DNA from: Caballeronia ptereochthonis
GTDB taxonomy: Bacteria; Pseudomonadota; Gammaproteobacteria; Burkholderiales; Burkholderiaceae
NCBI RefSeq assembly: GCF_001545075.1
Contig: NZ_FCOB02000017.1
Coordinates: forward strand, 62,001 to 126,000
Direction: 5' to 3'
DNA: 64,000 nt
Part shown: positions 48,414 to 57,395 of the stretch, piece after piece
Layout of the letters: each line of letters starts with the position of its first letter
How positions within the stretch are numbered: the stretch's first letter is position 1
The notes under the pieces: model-generated
The model's input: the letters and a program-made list of their open reading frames with translations, nothing else
Told to the model about the DNA's origin: nothing
Database searches by the model: none
Program-made: the position numbers and the translations under genes

Positions 48414-50222
48414 ATGAGCATCAATCTGGTCCAGGCGGTCAATTCCGCAGTCTCGGAAAACATCGCGGAACAGCTGTCGCAACAGTTCGGCATTTCCGCG
48501 CAGATCATCCGCCAGGTGGCCGCGCGCATCGTGCCCGGACTCGTGGCTTCGCTCATGGAACGGGCGACGCTCGCCCCAGGTTCGCAGTCGGTGTATTCCG
48601 TCGTCATGCAGCCGGAGACCGACGCGCACATCGTCGATCAGTTTTCCCGTCTGATCGCCACGACCGGCGGCCTCAAGCAGCTCGAATCCAGCGGTCATGC
48701 GCTTGCCGCGCTCGCGACGGGCCGGCGAATCGATGCGCTGACCGACACCGTTTCCGCCGAAACCGGCGTGCCGACGCAAGCCACCTCGGCGCTCGCCGGC
48801 ATCGTCGCCGCCCTGCTCTTCGGCATCATGAAGCGTCACTTCCTGCTCGCGCAATGGAGCGCGCCGCAACTGCCCAGGCTGTTGCGCGATCAGGTTTTCG
48901 AGATCAATGCGTCGATGTCGAACGCGGTCGCGTCGTCCATTGGTGTCGGCAACACGGAAGGCTTCACCAGTTGCATCACCACGCGTCTCGACGCCGTCGC
49001 ATCCGTTCTGGCGGATCGCGACGTCAGCGACGGCGCGGCTGCAGTCGCCCCCGAACCCGTCGCGAAAACCGCCGTGCAAGCCGCACCCGCGGCCAGGACC
49101 GCGCAGCCGTCTGCTCCCACCCTGCGGCCGCCCGCACGCAAGCCGGCGCCTAAGCGTTCGAACAAATGGGTCTGGCTGCTGTTCGCGCTGCTGGCCGCGG
49201 TACTGGCGGCGGTCTACTATCGCGGCTTCACGCAAGGCGGGACGATCAATCTCAGCGCGGCTCCAGCGACGCAGCCGGTCGAGAGGGCGGCACAGCCGGC
49301 GTCGTCGGCAGCGCCGCTGGATGCGCAACCCGCGGACGCCGCGCCGGCGCCCGCGTCGGCAGCCGCGCCTGCGTCGGACGTGACTGCAGCGGCCCAGCCT
49401 GCTTCCGCGCCGGCGGCATCGACCGCCGACTGGAAAGACGCGCAGCTGGCATTCAACGTCAATCAGGCAGGCGTCCCGAAGATCCAGGCCACGGTCGGCA
49501 CCGAGGCGGAAAAAACGCAATTGCTCGATGCCCTGAGCCTGCGCTTCGGAAAGGGCTATACGGCGAACGTTTCGGTCATTCGTGAAACGCGTCCTGCGAC
49601 CTGGCTCGCGCGCCTGAAGGACTTCACTCCGCTCATGGCCGTGCCCGGCGCGGAAGCGAAGCTCAGCGGCTCGAAAGTGGAGCTGAGCGGCACGGCTGCC
49701 GACGCCAGGCTGGGCTGGATCGATCGTCTGAAAGGCTCGCTCGGCGGCCTGTTCCAGGTTTCGTCCTTCGACGTGGACAGTGCGGTCGCCCACGCGACGC
49801 AGTCGTTTCGCGAAGCGATGAAGACCCTGCTCGCGACCGACACCCCTTGCTCCGGCGACAAGCTAACCAAGGTTCTCGACCTGCAGGTCATCAATTTCCC
49901 GCGCTCGAGCGCACAGGTGCCGGAAGGCGCCTACGCGACCCTCGGCGAGACGGCTCAATTGCTCAAGTCTTGCGCAGCGAAGGGATCGATGGTGAGTCTC
50001 GAAGTCGCGGGCTATTCGGATTCGCAAGGCACGGCGCCGGCGAAGCTGGAAGTGTCGAAAGAACGTGCGCAGGCCGTCCGCGGATTCCTGGTGCGAGCCG
50101 GCGTGCCGCCTCAGTCGCTCACGGCCGCGGGCTACGGCGACGCGAATCCTGTCGCCGACAACGAGACCGCGAGCGGACGCTTCGCGAATCGCCGGATCGA
50201 ATTCGTCGTCGCGAAGCACTGA
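48414..50222 (+). CDS. DUF937-transmembrane-OmpA protein
   Basis: 602 aa. Residues 1 to about 140 are a DUF937/YidB-like helical domain (LSQQFGISAQIIRQVAARIV, ALAGIVAALLFGIMKRHF). A Pro/Ala linker follows, then one transmembrane helix at about 251-268 (WVWLLFALLAAVLAAVYY) and a second Ala/Pro-rich linker (about 280-345). A region at 348-480 resembles repeated BON-like folds, and an OmpA C-terminal peptidoglycan-binding domain covers 485-602 (NFPRSSAQVPEGAYATL, VAGYSDSQGT, SKERAQAVRGFL, GDANPVADNETASGRFANRR). The DUF937 part is cytoplasmic and the OmpA part periplasmic if the helix inserts normally. GAAAGGAAAG precedes ATG. Confidence 0.85.
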   Translation: MSINLVQAVNSAVSENIAEQLSQQFGISAQIIRQVAARIVPGLVASLMERATLAPGSQSVYSVVMQPETDAHIVDQFSRLIATTGGLKQLESSGHALAALATGRRIDALTDTVSAETGVPTQATSALAGIVAALLFGIMKRHFLLAQWSAPQLPRLLRDQVFEINASMSNAVASSIGVGNTEGFTSCITTRLDAVASVLADRDVSDGAAAVAPEPVAKTAVQAAPAARTAQPSAPTLRPPARKPAPKRSNKWVWLLFALLAAVLAAVYYRGFTQGGTINLSAAPATQPVERAAQPASSAAPLDAQPADAAPAPASAAAPASDVTAAAQPASAPAASTADWKDAQLAFNVNQAGVPKIQATVGTEAEKTQLLDALSLRFGKGYTANVSVIRETRPATWLARLKDFTPLMAVPGAEAKLSGSKVELSGTAADARLGWIDRLKGSLGGLFQVSSFDVDSAVAHATQSFREAMKTLLATDTPCSGDKLTKVLDLQVINFPRSSAQVPEGAYATLGETAQLLKSCAAKGSMVSLEVAGYSDSQGTAPAKLEVSKERAQAVRGFLVRAGVPPQSLTAAGYGDANPVADNETASGRFANRRIEFVVAKH

Positions 50223-50253
50223 AAGCCGGTTCGACTCTCGCTATCTTTTCATC

Positions 50254-50285
50254 ACGCCGTCGCGCCAATACGCGACGGCGTTTTT
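50254..50285 (+). terminator. Rho-independent terminator after the OmpA-type gene
   Basis: ACGCCGTCGCG (50254-50264) pairs with 50271-50281 around CCAATA and is followed by TTTTT on the + strand. It is 31 bp after the stop codon. Confidence 0.9.
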
Positions 50286-50320
50286 CATCTGCGCGCGTTT
50301 TCCCGGCGCAATCGGCTCGA

Positions 50321-50809
50321 TCAGTTCGGCTTGGCGAACTCGTTCTCGGCCCAGCGCTCCGCGCTCGCCTTGTTGAGCTTGAACGCGGGCGAGACACGCA
50401 CGTGGGCCAGTTGCGTGCCGAATGTATCGAAGGCCTTGAGGTTGGCGTACGGGTCGTCCTCGTCGGGAACGATTTCCAGTGCGACCGTGATCTCCTCGCC
50501 GTTCACGTCGATGGTGATGTTCTTGTGCAGCATCGCGTGACGCTGCTGCTCATGGCGGCGCAAGACCTCCGAGGCTGTCTTGACCAGCGTGCGAAACGCG
50601 GCGGCATCGAGCGGCTTCGGGTTCTTCTTGTCGCGGCCCATGGTCCACGGGCCGACGAGCGCGGGCTCGGACTCGCCCGCCTGAATCATCTCGACGGCCC
50701 AGCCGTCGTCGTCCTCGTTCTTGATCACGCGGGCGGTCCAGCCGTCGTCGCGCCAGAGGCGGTCTTCATGGATGGCGTCATCGGTGGAAGCGAAATCGGA
50801 GTCGGTCAT
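50321..50809 (-). CDS. Conserved hypothetical protein
   Basis: 162 aa, acidic, without signal peptide or membrane segment. Segments such as RLWRDDGWTARVIKNEDDDG, WAVEMIQAGESEPALVGPWT and KTASEVLRRHEQQRHAMLHK look like a compact alpha/beta protein. It is of a type seen as a conserved hypothetical in Burkholderia relatives; I know no function. Convergent with the OmpA-type gene, 99 bp between their stops. Confidence 0.75.
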   Translation of the reverse strand: MTDSDFASTDDAIHEDRLWRDDGWTARVIKNEDDDGWAVEMIQAGESEPALVGPWTMGRDKKNPKPLDAAAFRTLVKTASEVLRRHEQQRHAMLHKNITIDVNGEEITVALEIVPDEDDPYANLKAFDTFGTQLAHVRVSPAFKLNKASAERWAENEFAKPN

Positions 50810-51041
50810 ATCGTTGCGGTGCAGGCATGCAGTGAGGCAATGCCATGAATTTTACCTTGACGCATGCACGCGGCACCGTTCGTGCTTCAAGCGCTGGCCG
50901 AATGGCCAGTCCCGCTTGTCGGGCAGGCGCATGTCATACCCAAACCCATTGCGCCGTGATACTTTGAATGTACCGGGATGCACCCGGAATCAATCGGTAA
51001 CGCCGTCTAAAAGCAGTAAAACTCTGTCAAGGAGCAACCGC

Positions 51042-51296
51042 ATGCTTGCATTCATCGGTACTTTGATCGTCGGACTCGTCGTCGGTCTCATCGCGCGCGC
51101 TATCAAGCCGGGCGACGACAGCATGGGCTGGATCATGACCATCGTGCTCGGCATCGCCGGATCGCTGATCGCGGGTTACGTCGGCCGGGCGCTTGGCTGG
51201 TATCAGCCCGGGCAGCCGGCCGGGTGGATCGCCTCGGTGATCGGCGCGATCATTCTTCTCGTCGTCTGGGGCATGATCCGCAAGCGCAGTTCGTAA
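51042..51296 (+). CDS. GlsB/YeaQ/YmgE family stress-response membrane protein
   Basis: 84 aa with three hydrophobic segments separated by glycine-rich turns: FIGTLIVGLVVGLIARAI, the K-P-G-D-D loop, IVLGIAGSLIAGYVGRALG and WIASVIGAIILLVVWGMI. This is the transglycosylase-associated protein family, small membrane proteins often induced by stress. GGAG precedes the ATG at 51042. A longer upstream frame is antisense to the hypothetical gene and not credible. Confidence 0.92.
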   Translation: MLAFIGTLIVGLVVGLIARAIKPGDDSMGWIMTIVLGIAGSLIAGYVGRALGWYQPGQPAGWIASVIGAIILLVVWGMIRKRSS

Positions 51297-51332
51297 CGCC
51301 GCGCCGAAACGTTGCATTTTTTCGGCTTTGAC

Positions 51333-51366
51333 AGACGCCTCGTCCGGTTCGGACGAGGCGTCTTTT
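51333..51366. terminator. Hairpin terminator between glsB-like gene and hutI
   Basis: AGACGCCTCGTCC (51333-51345) pairs with 51351-51363 across a 5-nt loop and is followed by TTTT on the + strand, terminating the GlsB-type gene. It ends at the stop codon of hutI on the opposite strand and may serve both. Confidence 0.88.
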
Positions 51367-52586
51367 CATTGGGCGATGCGATCGAAATCGATCTCCTCGC
51401 CGCCGCGCACGACGCGATTGGCCAGCGCGCCGCCCAGCCAGTACGCGAGCTCCGCCGGCCTGCCGATGCGCCAGGCGACGAAATCGGCAACCTTGCCGGC
51501 TTCGAGCGAGCCATGCGTCGCGTCGAGACCGAGCGCCCGCGCCGCATGAACGGTCACGCTGGCCAGCGCTTCCTCGGGCGTCATTCGAAACAGCGTGCAG
51601 CCCATGTTCAGCATCAGGCGCAGGGAAAGCGCCGGCGACGTGCCGGGGTTGAGATCGCTTGCAAGCGCGATCGGCACTCGGTGCCGCCGCAGCGCATCGA
51701 CCGGCGGCGATTGCGTCTCGCGCAACATGTAGAACGCGCCGGGCAAGAGGACGGCGACCGTGCCCGACCGCGCCATCGCGATCGCGTCTTCTTCGGTCAT
51801 GTATTCGAGATGATCGGCCGACAATGCCTGATAGCGCGCCGCCAGCGATGATCCGTGCAACGACGACAGTTGCTCCGCATGCAGCTTGACGGGCACGCCC
51901 AGCTCATGCGCGCGGCGAAACACGCGCTCGACCTGCTGCGTAGAGAAAGCGATGTGCTCGCAGAACGCATCGACGGCATCGACGAGACCGTCGGCCACGA
52001 GGGCCGGCAGCATTTCATCGCAGACGTATGCGATGTAGTCGTCCGCGCGATTCGCGTACTCCGGCGGCAAGGCGTGCGCCGCGAGGCAGGTCGCGCGCAC
52101 GGTGAGCGGCAGCGCATCGGCGAGACGCCTCGCGACGGCGAGCATCTTGCGCTCGTTTTCGAGATCGAGCCCGTAACCGGACTTCACTTCGAGCGCGGTC
52201 ACGCCCTCGCGCATCAGGCCGAGGGCGCGTGACTTCGCTGTCTCGAACAACGCGTCTTCGCTGGCTTCGCGCGTCGCGCGCACGGTGCTCGCGATGCCGC
52301 CGCCGCGCGCCGCGATATCGGCATAGCTCACGCCCTGAAGCCGCTCTTCGAACTCGGCGCTGCGATCGCCGCCGAACACGAGATGCGTATGGCAGTCGAT
52401 CAGCCCCGGCGTCACCCACGCGCCTTCGAGATCGACACGCTCGCATTCGCCGATATCCGGCGCCGCTTCGCGTGGCCCGATCCATTCGATGCGCGCGCCG
52501 TCCGTCAGAATCGCCGCGTCCTGGATAATCGAGTACTCGCCGCGCGCCATTGTCGCGGCGTGACAGCGTTGCCAGAGCTTTTTCAT
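51366..52586 (-). CDS. hutI: Imidazolonepropionase
   Basis: 406 aa amidohydrolase. [20 protein letters not shown] carries the HxH metal ligands; [19 protein letters not shown] and [12 protein letters not shown] give further ligands and substrate residues typical of HutI. It opens imidazolone propionate to N-formimino-L-glutamate, step 3 of histidine degradation. It follows hutU by 7 bp on the same strand and ends at a shared terminator. Confidence 0.96.
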   Translation of the reverse strand: MKKLWQRCHAATMARGEYSIIQDAAILTDGARIEWIGPREAAPDIGECERVDLEGAWVTPGLIDCHTHLVFGGDRSAEFEERLQGVSYADIAARGGGIASTVRATREASEDALFETAKSRALGLMREGVTALEVKSGYGLDLENERKMLAVARRLADALPLTVRATCLAAHALPPEYANRADDYIAYVCDEMLPALVADGLVDAVDAFCEHIAFSTQQVERVFRRAHELGVPVKLHAEQLSSLHGSSLAARYQALSADHLEYMTEEDAIAMARSGTVAVLLPGAFYMLRETQSPPVDALRRHRVPIALASDLNPGTSPALSLRLMLNMGCTLFRMTPEEALASVTVHAARALGLDATHGSLEAGKVADFVAWRIGRPAELAYWLGGALANRVVRGGEEIDFDRIAQ

Positions 52587-52593
52587 CGTTTGC

Positions 52594-54282
52594 TCATCGT
52601 TGGCCGTTGGCGCCTTCGATCATCGGCAGATCGAGACCCTGCTCGCGCGCGCATTCGATCGCGATGTCGTAGCCCGCATCGGCGTGACGCATGACGCCGG
52701 TCGCCGGATCGTTGTGCAGGACGCGCGCGATGCGTTCGTCGGCTTCACGGCTGCCGTCGCAGACGATCACGACGCCCGCATGCTGCGAGAAGCCCATGCC
52801 GACGCCGCCGCCGTGGTGGATGGACACCCACGTCGCGCCGCTCGCCGTGTTCAGGAGCGCGTTGAGCAGCGGCCAGTCGGACACGGCGTCCGAGCCGTCC
52901 CGCATCGCTTCCGTTTCGCGATTCGGGCTCGCGACCGAACCTGAATCGAGATGATCGCGGCCGATCACGACCGGCGCCGACAGCTCGCCGTTGCGCACCA
53001 TCTCGTTGAACGCGAGGCCGAGCTTCGCGCGCTGTCCGAGTCCCACCCAGCAGATGCGCGCCGGCAGCCCCTGAAAACTGATGCGCTCGCGCGCCATGTC
53101 GAGCCAGCGATGCAGATGCGCATCATCCGGGATGAGCTCCTTCACCTTCGCGTCGGTCTTGTAGATGTCCTCCGGATTACCCGAGAGCGCCGCCCAGCGG
53201 AACGGACCGACGCCACGGCAGAAGAGCGGCCGGATATACGCCGGCACGAAGCCCGGGAAATCGAACGCGTTCTCGACGCCCTCTTCCTTGGCCATCTGGC
53301 GGATGTTGTTGCCGTAGTCGAAGGTGGGCACGCCCTGTTCGCGAAACGCGAGCATCGCGCGCACGTGTTCCGCCATCGACTGCTTCGCCGCTTTCACCGT
53401 GGCCGCCGGATCGCTCTGCGCACGATCGCGGTATTGCGCCCAGCTCCAGCCCTTCGGCAGATAGCCGTTGAGCGGATCATGCGCGCTCGTCTGGTCGGTC
53501 ACGAAGTCCGGGCGTACGCCGCGACGCACGAGTTCGGGCAGCACGTCCGCCGCGTTCGCGCACAGCGCGATCGAGATCGCGCGGCCTTCGGACGTGTAAC
53601 GCCGGATGCGCGCGAGGGCGTCGTCGAGATCGGTTGCCTGTTCGTCGACGTAACGCGTTTTCAGACGGAAATCGATGCGGCTCTGCTGACACTCGATGTT
53701 CAGCGAGCACGCGCCCGCGAGCGTCGCCGCGAGCGGCTGCGCGCCGCCCATGCCGCCGAGCCCGGCGGTCAGCACCCAGCGGCCTTTCAGATCGCCGCCA
53801 TAGTGCTGCCTTCCCGCTTCGACGAAGGTCTCGTACGTGCCCTGCACGATGCCCTGGCTGCCGATGTAGATCCAGCTGCCGGCCGTCATCTGGCCGTACA
53901 TCGCGAGGCCCTTCGCGTCGAGTTCGTTGAAATGCTCCCAGGTCGCCCAGTGCGGCACGAGGTTCGAATTGGCGATCAGCACGCGCGGCGCGTTCTCGTG
54001 GGTCCTGAACACGCCGACCGGCTTGCCCGACTGGACGAGCAGCGTCTCGTCCGCTTCGAGGCGCTTCAGCGTCTCGACGATCTTGTCGTAGCACGCCCAG
54101 TCGCGCGCCGCCCGCCCGATGCCGCCGTAGACCACGAGTTCATTCGGATTCTCGGCCACCTCGGGATCGAGATTGTTCATCAGCATGCGCAGCGGCGCTT
54201 CGGTGAGCCAGCTTTTGGCGTTGAGTTCGACGCCACGCGGCGCGCGGATCTCGGTATCGCGGAAACGGGAGGATGAGGTCAC
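52594..54282 (-). CDS. hutU: Urocanate hydratase
   Basis: 562 aa, NAD-dependent urocanase. Recognised by [20 protein letters not shown], the NAD-binding [13 protein letters not shown], the urocanase signature region [20 protein letters not shown] with conserved Cys in LFCRGVGPF, and [19 protein letters not shown]. Converts urocanate to imidazolone propionate, step 2. It is the first gene of hutUI, with two HutC-box-like sites upstream. Its distance from hutH (18 kb) is unusual. Confidence 0.97.
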   Translation of the reverse strand: MTSSSRFRDTEIRAPRGVELNAKSWLTEAPLRMLMNNLDPEVAENPNELVVYGGIGRAARDWACYDKIVETLKRLEADETLLVQSGKPVGVFRTHENAPRVLIANSNLVPHWATWEHFNELDAKGLAMYGQMTAGSWIYIGSQGIVQGTYETFVEAGRQHYGGDLKGRWVLTAGLGGMGGAQPLAATLAGACSLNIECQQSRIDFRLKTRYVDEQATDLDDALARIRRYTSEGRAISIALCANAADVLPELVRRGVRPDFVTDQTSAHDPLNGYLPKGWSWAQYRDRAQSDPAATVKAAKQSMAEHVRAMLAFREQGVPTFDYGNNIRQMAKEEGVENAFDFPGFVPAYIRPLFCRGVGPFRWAALSGNPEDIYKTDAKVKELIPDDAHLHRWLDMARERISFQGLPARICWVGLGQRAKLGLAFNEMVRNGELSAPVVIGRDHLDSGSVASPNRETEAMRDGSDAVSDWPLLNALLNTASGATWVSIHHGGGVGMGFSQHAGVVIVCDGSREADERIARVLHNDPATGVMRHADAGYDIAIECAREQGLDLPMIEGANGQR

Positions 54283-54359
54283 GGATGGCTCCTGCGTATC
54301 AAGAAATGAGAGGGAGAACGAGCGCGGGCGACGACCCGCGTCGAATTGATCCCATCATC

Positions 54360-54371
54360 TTGTATATACAA
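54360..54371. promoter_or_regulatory. HutC box 3, upstream of hutU
   Basis: TTGTATATACAA is a perfect 12-bp palindrome of the HutC operator type, 77 bp before the hutU start codon. It differs from the boxes at hutH by one base in the centre (TATATA in place of TATAGA). Confidence 0.75.
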
Positions 54372-54434
54372 CTTTGGTTGTATTAGGGAATTCCCGAGGC
54401 TTCGAGGCGGCGCAGTGCGGTCTAACACCCATTC

Positions 54435-54446
54435 TTGTATAGACAA
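54435..54446. promoter_or_regulatory. HutC box 4, upstream of hutU
   Basis: TTGTATAGACAA, nearly palindromic and identical in core to the hutH boxes read on the other strand, lies 75 bp from box 3 and 6 bp before the Lrp gene's end. It places hutUI in the same regulon as hutHCDFG. Confidence 0.75.
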
Positions 54447-54452
54447 TGCGCA

Positions 54453-54917
54453 TCACCGAAGCGGCAATCCGCCATCGCGTTTGACTTCCCGGAGCGAGAG
54501 CATCGACTCGACGGCCGTCACGCCGGGCAAGGTGCGCAGCACGTCGCGCATGAAGACGCCATATTCATCGAGATCGCGCGCGACGATCTGCAGCAGATAA
54601 TCCGCCGTGCCGGAAATGTTGTGACACGACACGATGCGCTCGATGCCCTGAATCTCGCGTTCGAAGCGGTCGGACAGCGCGCGGTCGTGAACGCTGAAGC
54701 GCACTTGCGCGAACGCGACCACGCCCAGTTCGAGCGCCTTGCGCGACAGGATCGCGCGATAGCCGTCGATATAGCCGTCGCTTTCCAGCCGCTTGAGCCT
54801 GCGCGCGCAGGGCGTCTCGCTCAGGCCGACGCGCTCGGCGAGTTTCGCGACGGGCAGGCGTCCGTCCTGCTGGATCGCGGCGAGCATGGCGCGGTCGATA
54901 CGGTCGAGTGCGGTCAT
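54453..54917 (-). CDS. Lrp/AsnC-family transcriptional regulator
   Basis: 154 aa. HTH (LDRIDRAMLAAIQQDGRLPV, LAERVGLSETPCARRLKRLE, GYIDGYRAILS) followed by the RAM ligand domain (VVAFAQVRFSVHD; HNISGTADYLLQIVARDLDE). The linking region and start (MTALDRID) are typical. It is divergent from a LysE exporter gene (131-bp spacer), the common arrangement in which the Lrp protein controls amino-acid export. Confidence 0.94.
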   Translation of the reverse strand: MTALDRIDRAMLAAIQQDGRLPVAKLAERVGLSETPCARRLKRLESDGYIDGYRAILSRKALELGVVAFAQVRFSVHDRALSDRFEREIQGIERIVSCHNISGTADYLLQIVARDLDEYGVFMRDVLRTLPGVTAVESMLSLREVKRDGGLPLR

Positions 54918-55048
54918 GGCGTTTTCCTCTTTGATTTTCGTAGATTCTAGAGGAAAGCTGCATCGTTCAAAGCGAGTGCGATGCAAAAGGCCAGAAAGCG
55001 CCCCATCCGAAGTGGCACGATACGGCCTTCGAACAAGGAGCATATTTC

Positions 55049-55675
55049 ATGGTCTCGGCACACTTGCTTTGGGTTTTCATCGGCGCGCTCGCCGTCGTCT
55101 ATGCGCTGCCGGGACCGGACATGGCGCTCGTGCTTCAGACGAGCGCCACGCGCGGCCTGCGGCATGGCCTCGCCGTGGCCGCCGGACTCGCCACCGCGCG
55201 CGCGGCGCACGTGACGCTTTCGGCGCTCGGCGTCGCGGCATTGTTGCGCAGCGCGCCGTGGCTCTATGACGGCGTGCGCATCGTAGGCGGCTTGTATCTC
55301 GCGTACGTCGCGATTCAGATTTTCCGATCACCGGCGTTCGGGCTCGACGCGGCGCCCGGACAGGCCGCCGCCTCCACACTGCGCGCCGCCTGCGCGAAAG
55401 GCATCCTGAGCAGCATCCTCAATCCGAAGGCGCTGCTCTTCTGCTCCGTGCTGCTGCCGCAGTTCGTGCGTCCGGAGGCCGGCCCCGTATGGTCGCAGGT
55501 CCTGGAACTGGGCGTGGTGCTGGTGGCGGTCGGCATCATGTTCGACCTCACGCTGGCCGCCGGTGCGGTGCGCATCTCGGGCTGGCTCAGGCGTCACCCG
55601 AAAGCGCAGACGGTTCAGCGCTGGACGTTCTCAGCGGCGTTGCTGGGGTTCGCCGTGCGGCTGTCGCTGGACTAG
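55049..55675 (+). CDS. LysE/RhtB-family amino acid exporter
   Basis: 208 aa with about six transmembrane segments. The family signature ALPGPDMALVLQTSATRGLRHG occupies residues 19-40, followed by a conserved long helix and the NPKALLFCSVLLPQFV block. RhtB-type proteins export neutral or basic amino acids. The divergent Lrp regulator suggests induction by the exported amino acid. Confidence 0.92.
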   Translation: MVSAHLLWVFIGALAVVYALPGPDMALVLQTSATRGLRHGLAVAAGLATARAAHVTLSALGVAALLRSAPWLYDGVRIVGGLYLAYVAIQIFRSPAFGLDAAPGQAAASTLRAACAKGILSSILNPKALLFCSVLLPQFVRPEAGPVWSQVLELGVVLVAVGIMFDLTLAAGAVRISGWLRRHPKAQTVQRWTFSAALLGFAVRLSLD

Positions 55676-55709
55676 GACCCGGCGCGGCGCGTGTTGCGCG
55701 CCGCCGTCC

Positions 55710-56933
55710 TCAGGCTTCAAGAGGCTTCAGAAAAAGCTCGTGCTTCGGCGCGAAGTGCGCATAGAGCGGCAGAATCGCACCGCCCATCGCGCGGGCGTCG
55801 GGGCCGATCTGCCCTTCGACGAGGCGCGGGCGCGTCATGCCCTGCCAGTCGAAGCCGGCGAGCGCGTCATCGGTTCTGCGGATCACTTCGCGCAGCAAGG
55901 TCCGGTCGATCTCCCCGTCGATCACCACCGCTTCCAGATCGAGCAACGCGGCCGACGACGCAATGCCCGTCGCAATCGCGGGACAGGTCTCGCGCATCCA
56001 CGCCTCCGCTAGCGGACGCAATTCCGGCGAGCACGCGCGCCCGTCGTGCGCCGCGGCGGCCGGCGCGCCCGCCGCGGCAAACGCCTTCTCCAGCACGTAC
56101 ACCGACGCCGTGTTGAGCAATTGCCCCGGCCGCTTGCCGTTGCCGCCGCTGGCGAGCGGCAGCGAACCGATCGCGCCCGCATTCCCGCCCGGACCCGCGT
56201 GCAGCCGGCCATCGATCACCAGACCGCCGCCGATGAACGTCCCGATGAACACATACAGAAAGTTGCGCAGCGCGCGCCCCTCGCCCATCACGAGCTCGGC
56301 GGCGCATGCGGCCGTGGTGTCCTTGGCGAACTCGACAGGCAGCGCGGTCAGCGCCTGAATCCGCTCGCGAATGTCGATGTCGTTCCAGGCGGCCAGCGCA
56401 TCGGGCGGCGTGTCGAAGAAGTCGCGCCAGCCGCCGAGCCACAGCGGCGCCGCCACGCCGATGCCCGCGATCTTCCGCGCGTTGTCGCCGAGCGCCGCGG
56501 TGACGCGCGCGAGCCGCTCCTCCAGCGCGGGAAAGAGCGTACGCGGATCGGGGTACGGATACTCCAGCGTCTCGCGCGCGCGCACGGTGCCGACGAAGTC
56601 CATCGACAGCACGTCGAGACTGCGCCGCCCCACTTTCACGCCGATGGAAAACGCGCCGTCCGCGCGCAGCGATATCGGCACCGACGGCTGGCCGATGCGC
56701 CCGCGCACGCGCGTGCGCGGCTCCTTCGCGAGCAGCCCGTCCTCGATCAGATGATCGACGATCAGCGAGACCGTCTGCATCGACAGGCGCGTCAGGCGCG
56801 CGACTTCGGCCTTGGGCAGCGCGCCGTGCAGCCGGATCGCCTGCAGGACGATGCGCTCGTTGAACTGGCGCATACCGAGCTGATTCGAGCCGACCGAGTG
56901 CATCGAGGCTTGCCGCGCCGTTCGTTCAGACAT
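55710..56933 (-). CDS. ROK-family transcriptional regulator
   Basis: 407 aa. The N-terminal HTH (SNQLGMRQFNERIVLQAIRL, PKAEVARLTRLSMQTVSLIV) precedes a ROK sugar-kinase-like domain with IGTFIGGGLVIDGRLHAGPG and the AGAIGSLP turn. The ROK zinc motif CxCGxxGC is absent (the segment reads ASGGNGKRPGQLLN), as in some ROK repressors. Start at ATG 56933, with GAGG upstream, is preferred over 56972. No sugar genes are nearby, so ligand and target are unknown. Confidence 0.88.
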   Translation of the reverse strand: MSERTARQASMHSVGSNQLGMRQFNERIVLQAIRLHGALPKAEVARLTRLSMQTVSLIVDHLIEDGLLAKEPRTRVRGRIGQPSVPISLRADGAFSIGVKVGRRSLDVLSMDFVGTVRARETLEYPYPDPRTLFPALEERLARVTAALGDNARKIAGIGVAAPLWLGGWRDFFDTPPDALAAWNDIDIRERIQALTALPVEFAKDTTAACAAELVMGEGRALRNFLYVFIGTFIGGGLVIDGRLHAGPGGNAGAIGSLPLASGGNGKRPGQLLNTASVYVLEKAFAAAGAPAAAAHDGRACSPELRPLAEAWMRETCPAIATGIASSAALLDLEAVVIDGEIDRTLLREVIRRTDDALAGFDWQGMTRPRLVEGQIGPDARAMGGAILPLYAHFAPKHELFLKPLEA

Positions 56934-57172
56934 CGGCTCGAACCTCGCGATCCAGGCGCGCACGCCGGACATCGTTCATATGCTCGTCCCCGTTCGATTA
57001 AATCCAGTATTTTTATTTAGTAAAGGCGTCCGGGGTGATTTTATCAAGCGCGTATCCGCAGGCGTTTGGCGCAAGCCGAAGCCGCGGGCGCCGGCATCAA
57101 TATTTTTTTCGATTTTTAGTCGGTTATGTTCGGCGAGAAGCCTTATTCAAACGACTCTCGTCCTTCAAAAAA

Positions 57173-57382
57173 ATGAGCACACTGGAAGCCCTTCACGCGA
57201 TCGTCAACGACAGCGACGCGCCGCAGATCATTCGCGATCACATCGTGGATTCGCTGCAGTTCGCGCTGCGCAACCATCCCGGCTACTTCACGCGCAAGGA
57301 GATTCAGTGGCTCGCGCAATGGGACGACACGCGCATTCCCATCGCGGCGGCGAAGGTATTGAGCGAGATGAAGACGGCCTGA
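57173..57382 (+). CDS. Small conserved-type hypothetical protein
   Basis: 69 aa: STLEALHAIVNDSDAPQIIR, DHIVDSLQFALRNHPGYFTR, KEIQWLAQWDDTRIPIAAAK. It is all-helical, soluble, without Cys. Starts at ATG 57173 (an upstream extension is Arg-rich and unlikely). Convergent with the GGDEF-EAL gene (stop codons 13 bp apart). No function recognised. Confidence 0.65.
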   Translation: MSTLEALHAIVNDSDAPQIIRDHIVDSLQFALRNHPGYFTRKEIQWLAQWDDTRIPIAAAKVLSEMKTA

Positions 57383-57395
57383 GCGTTTCCTGCAC

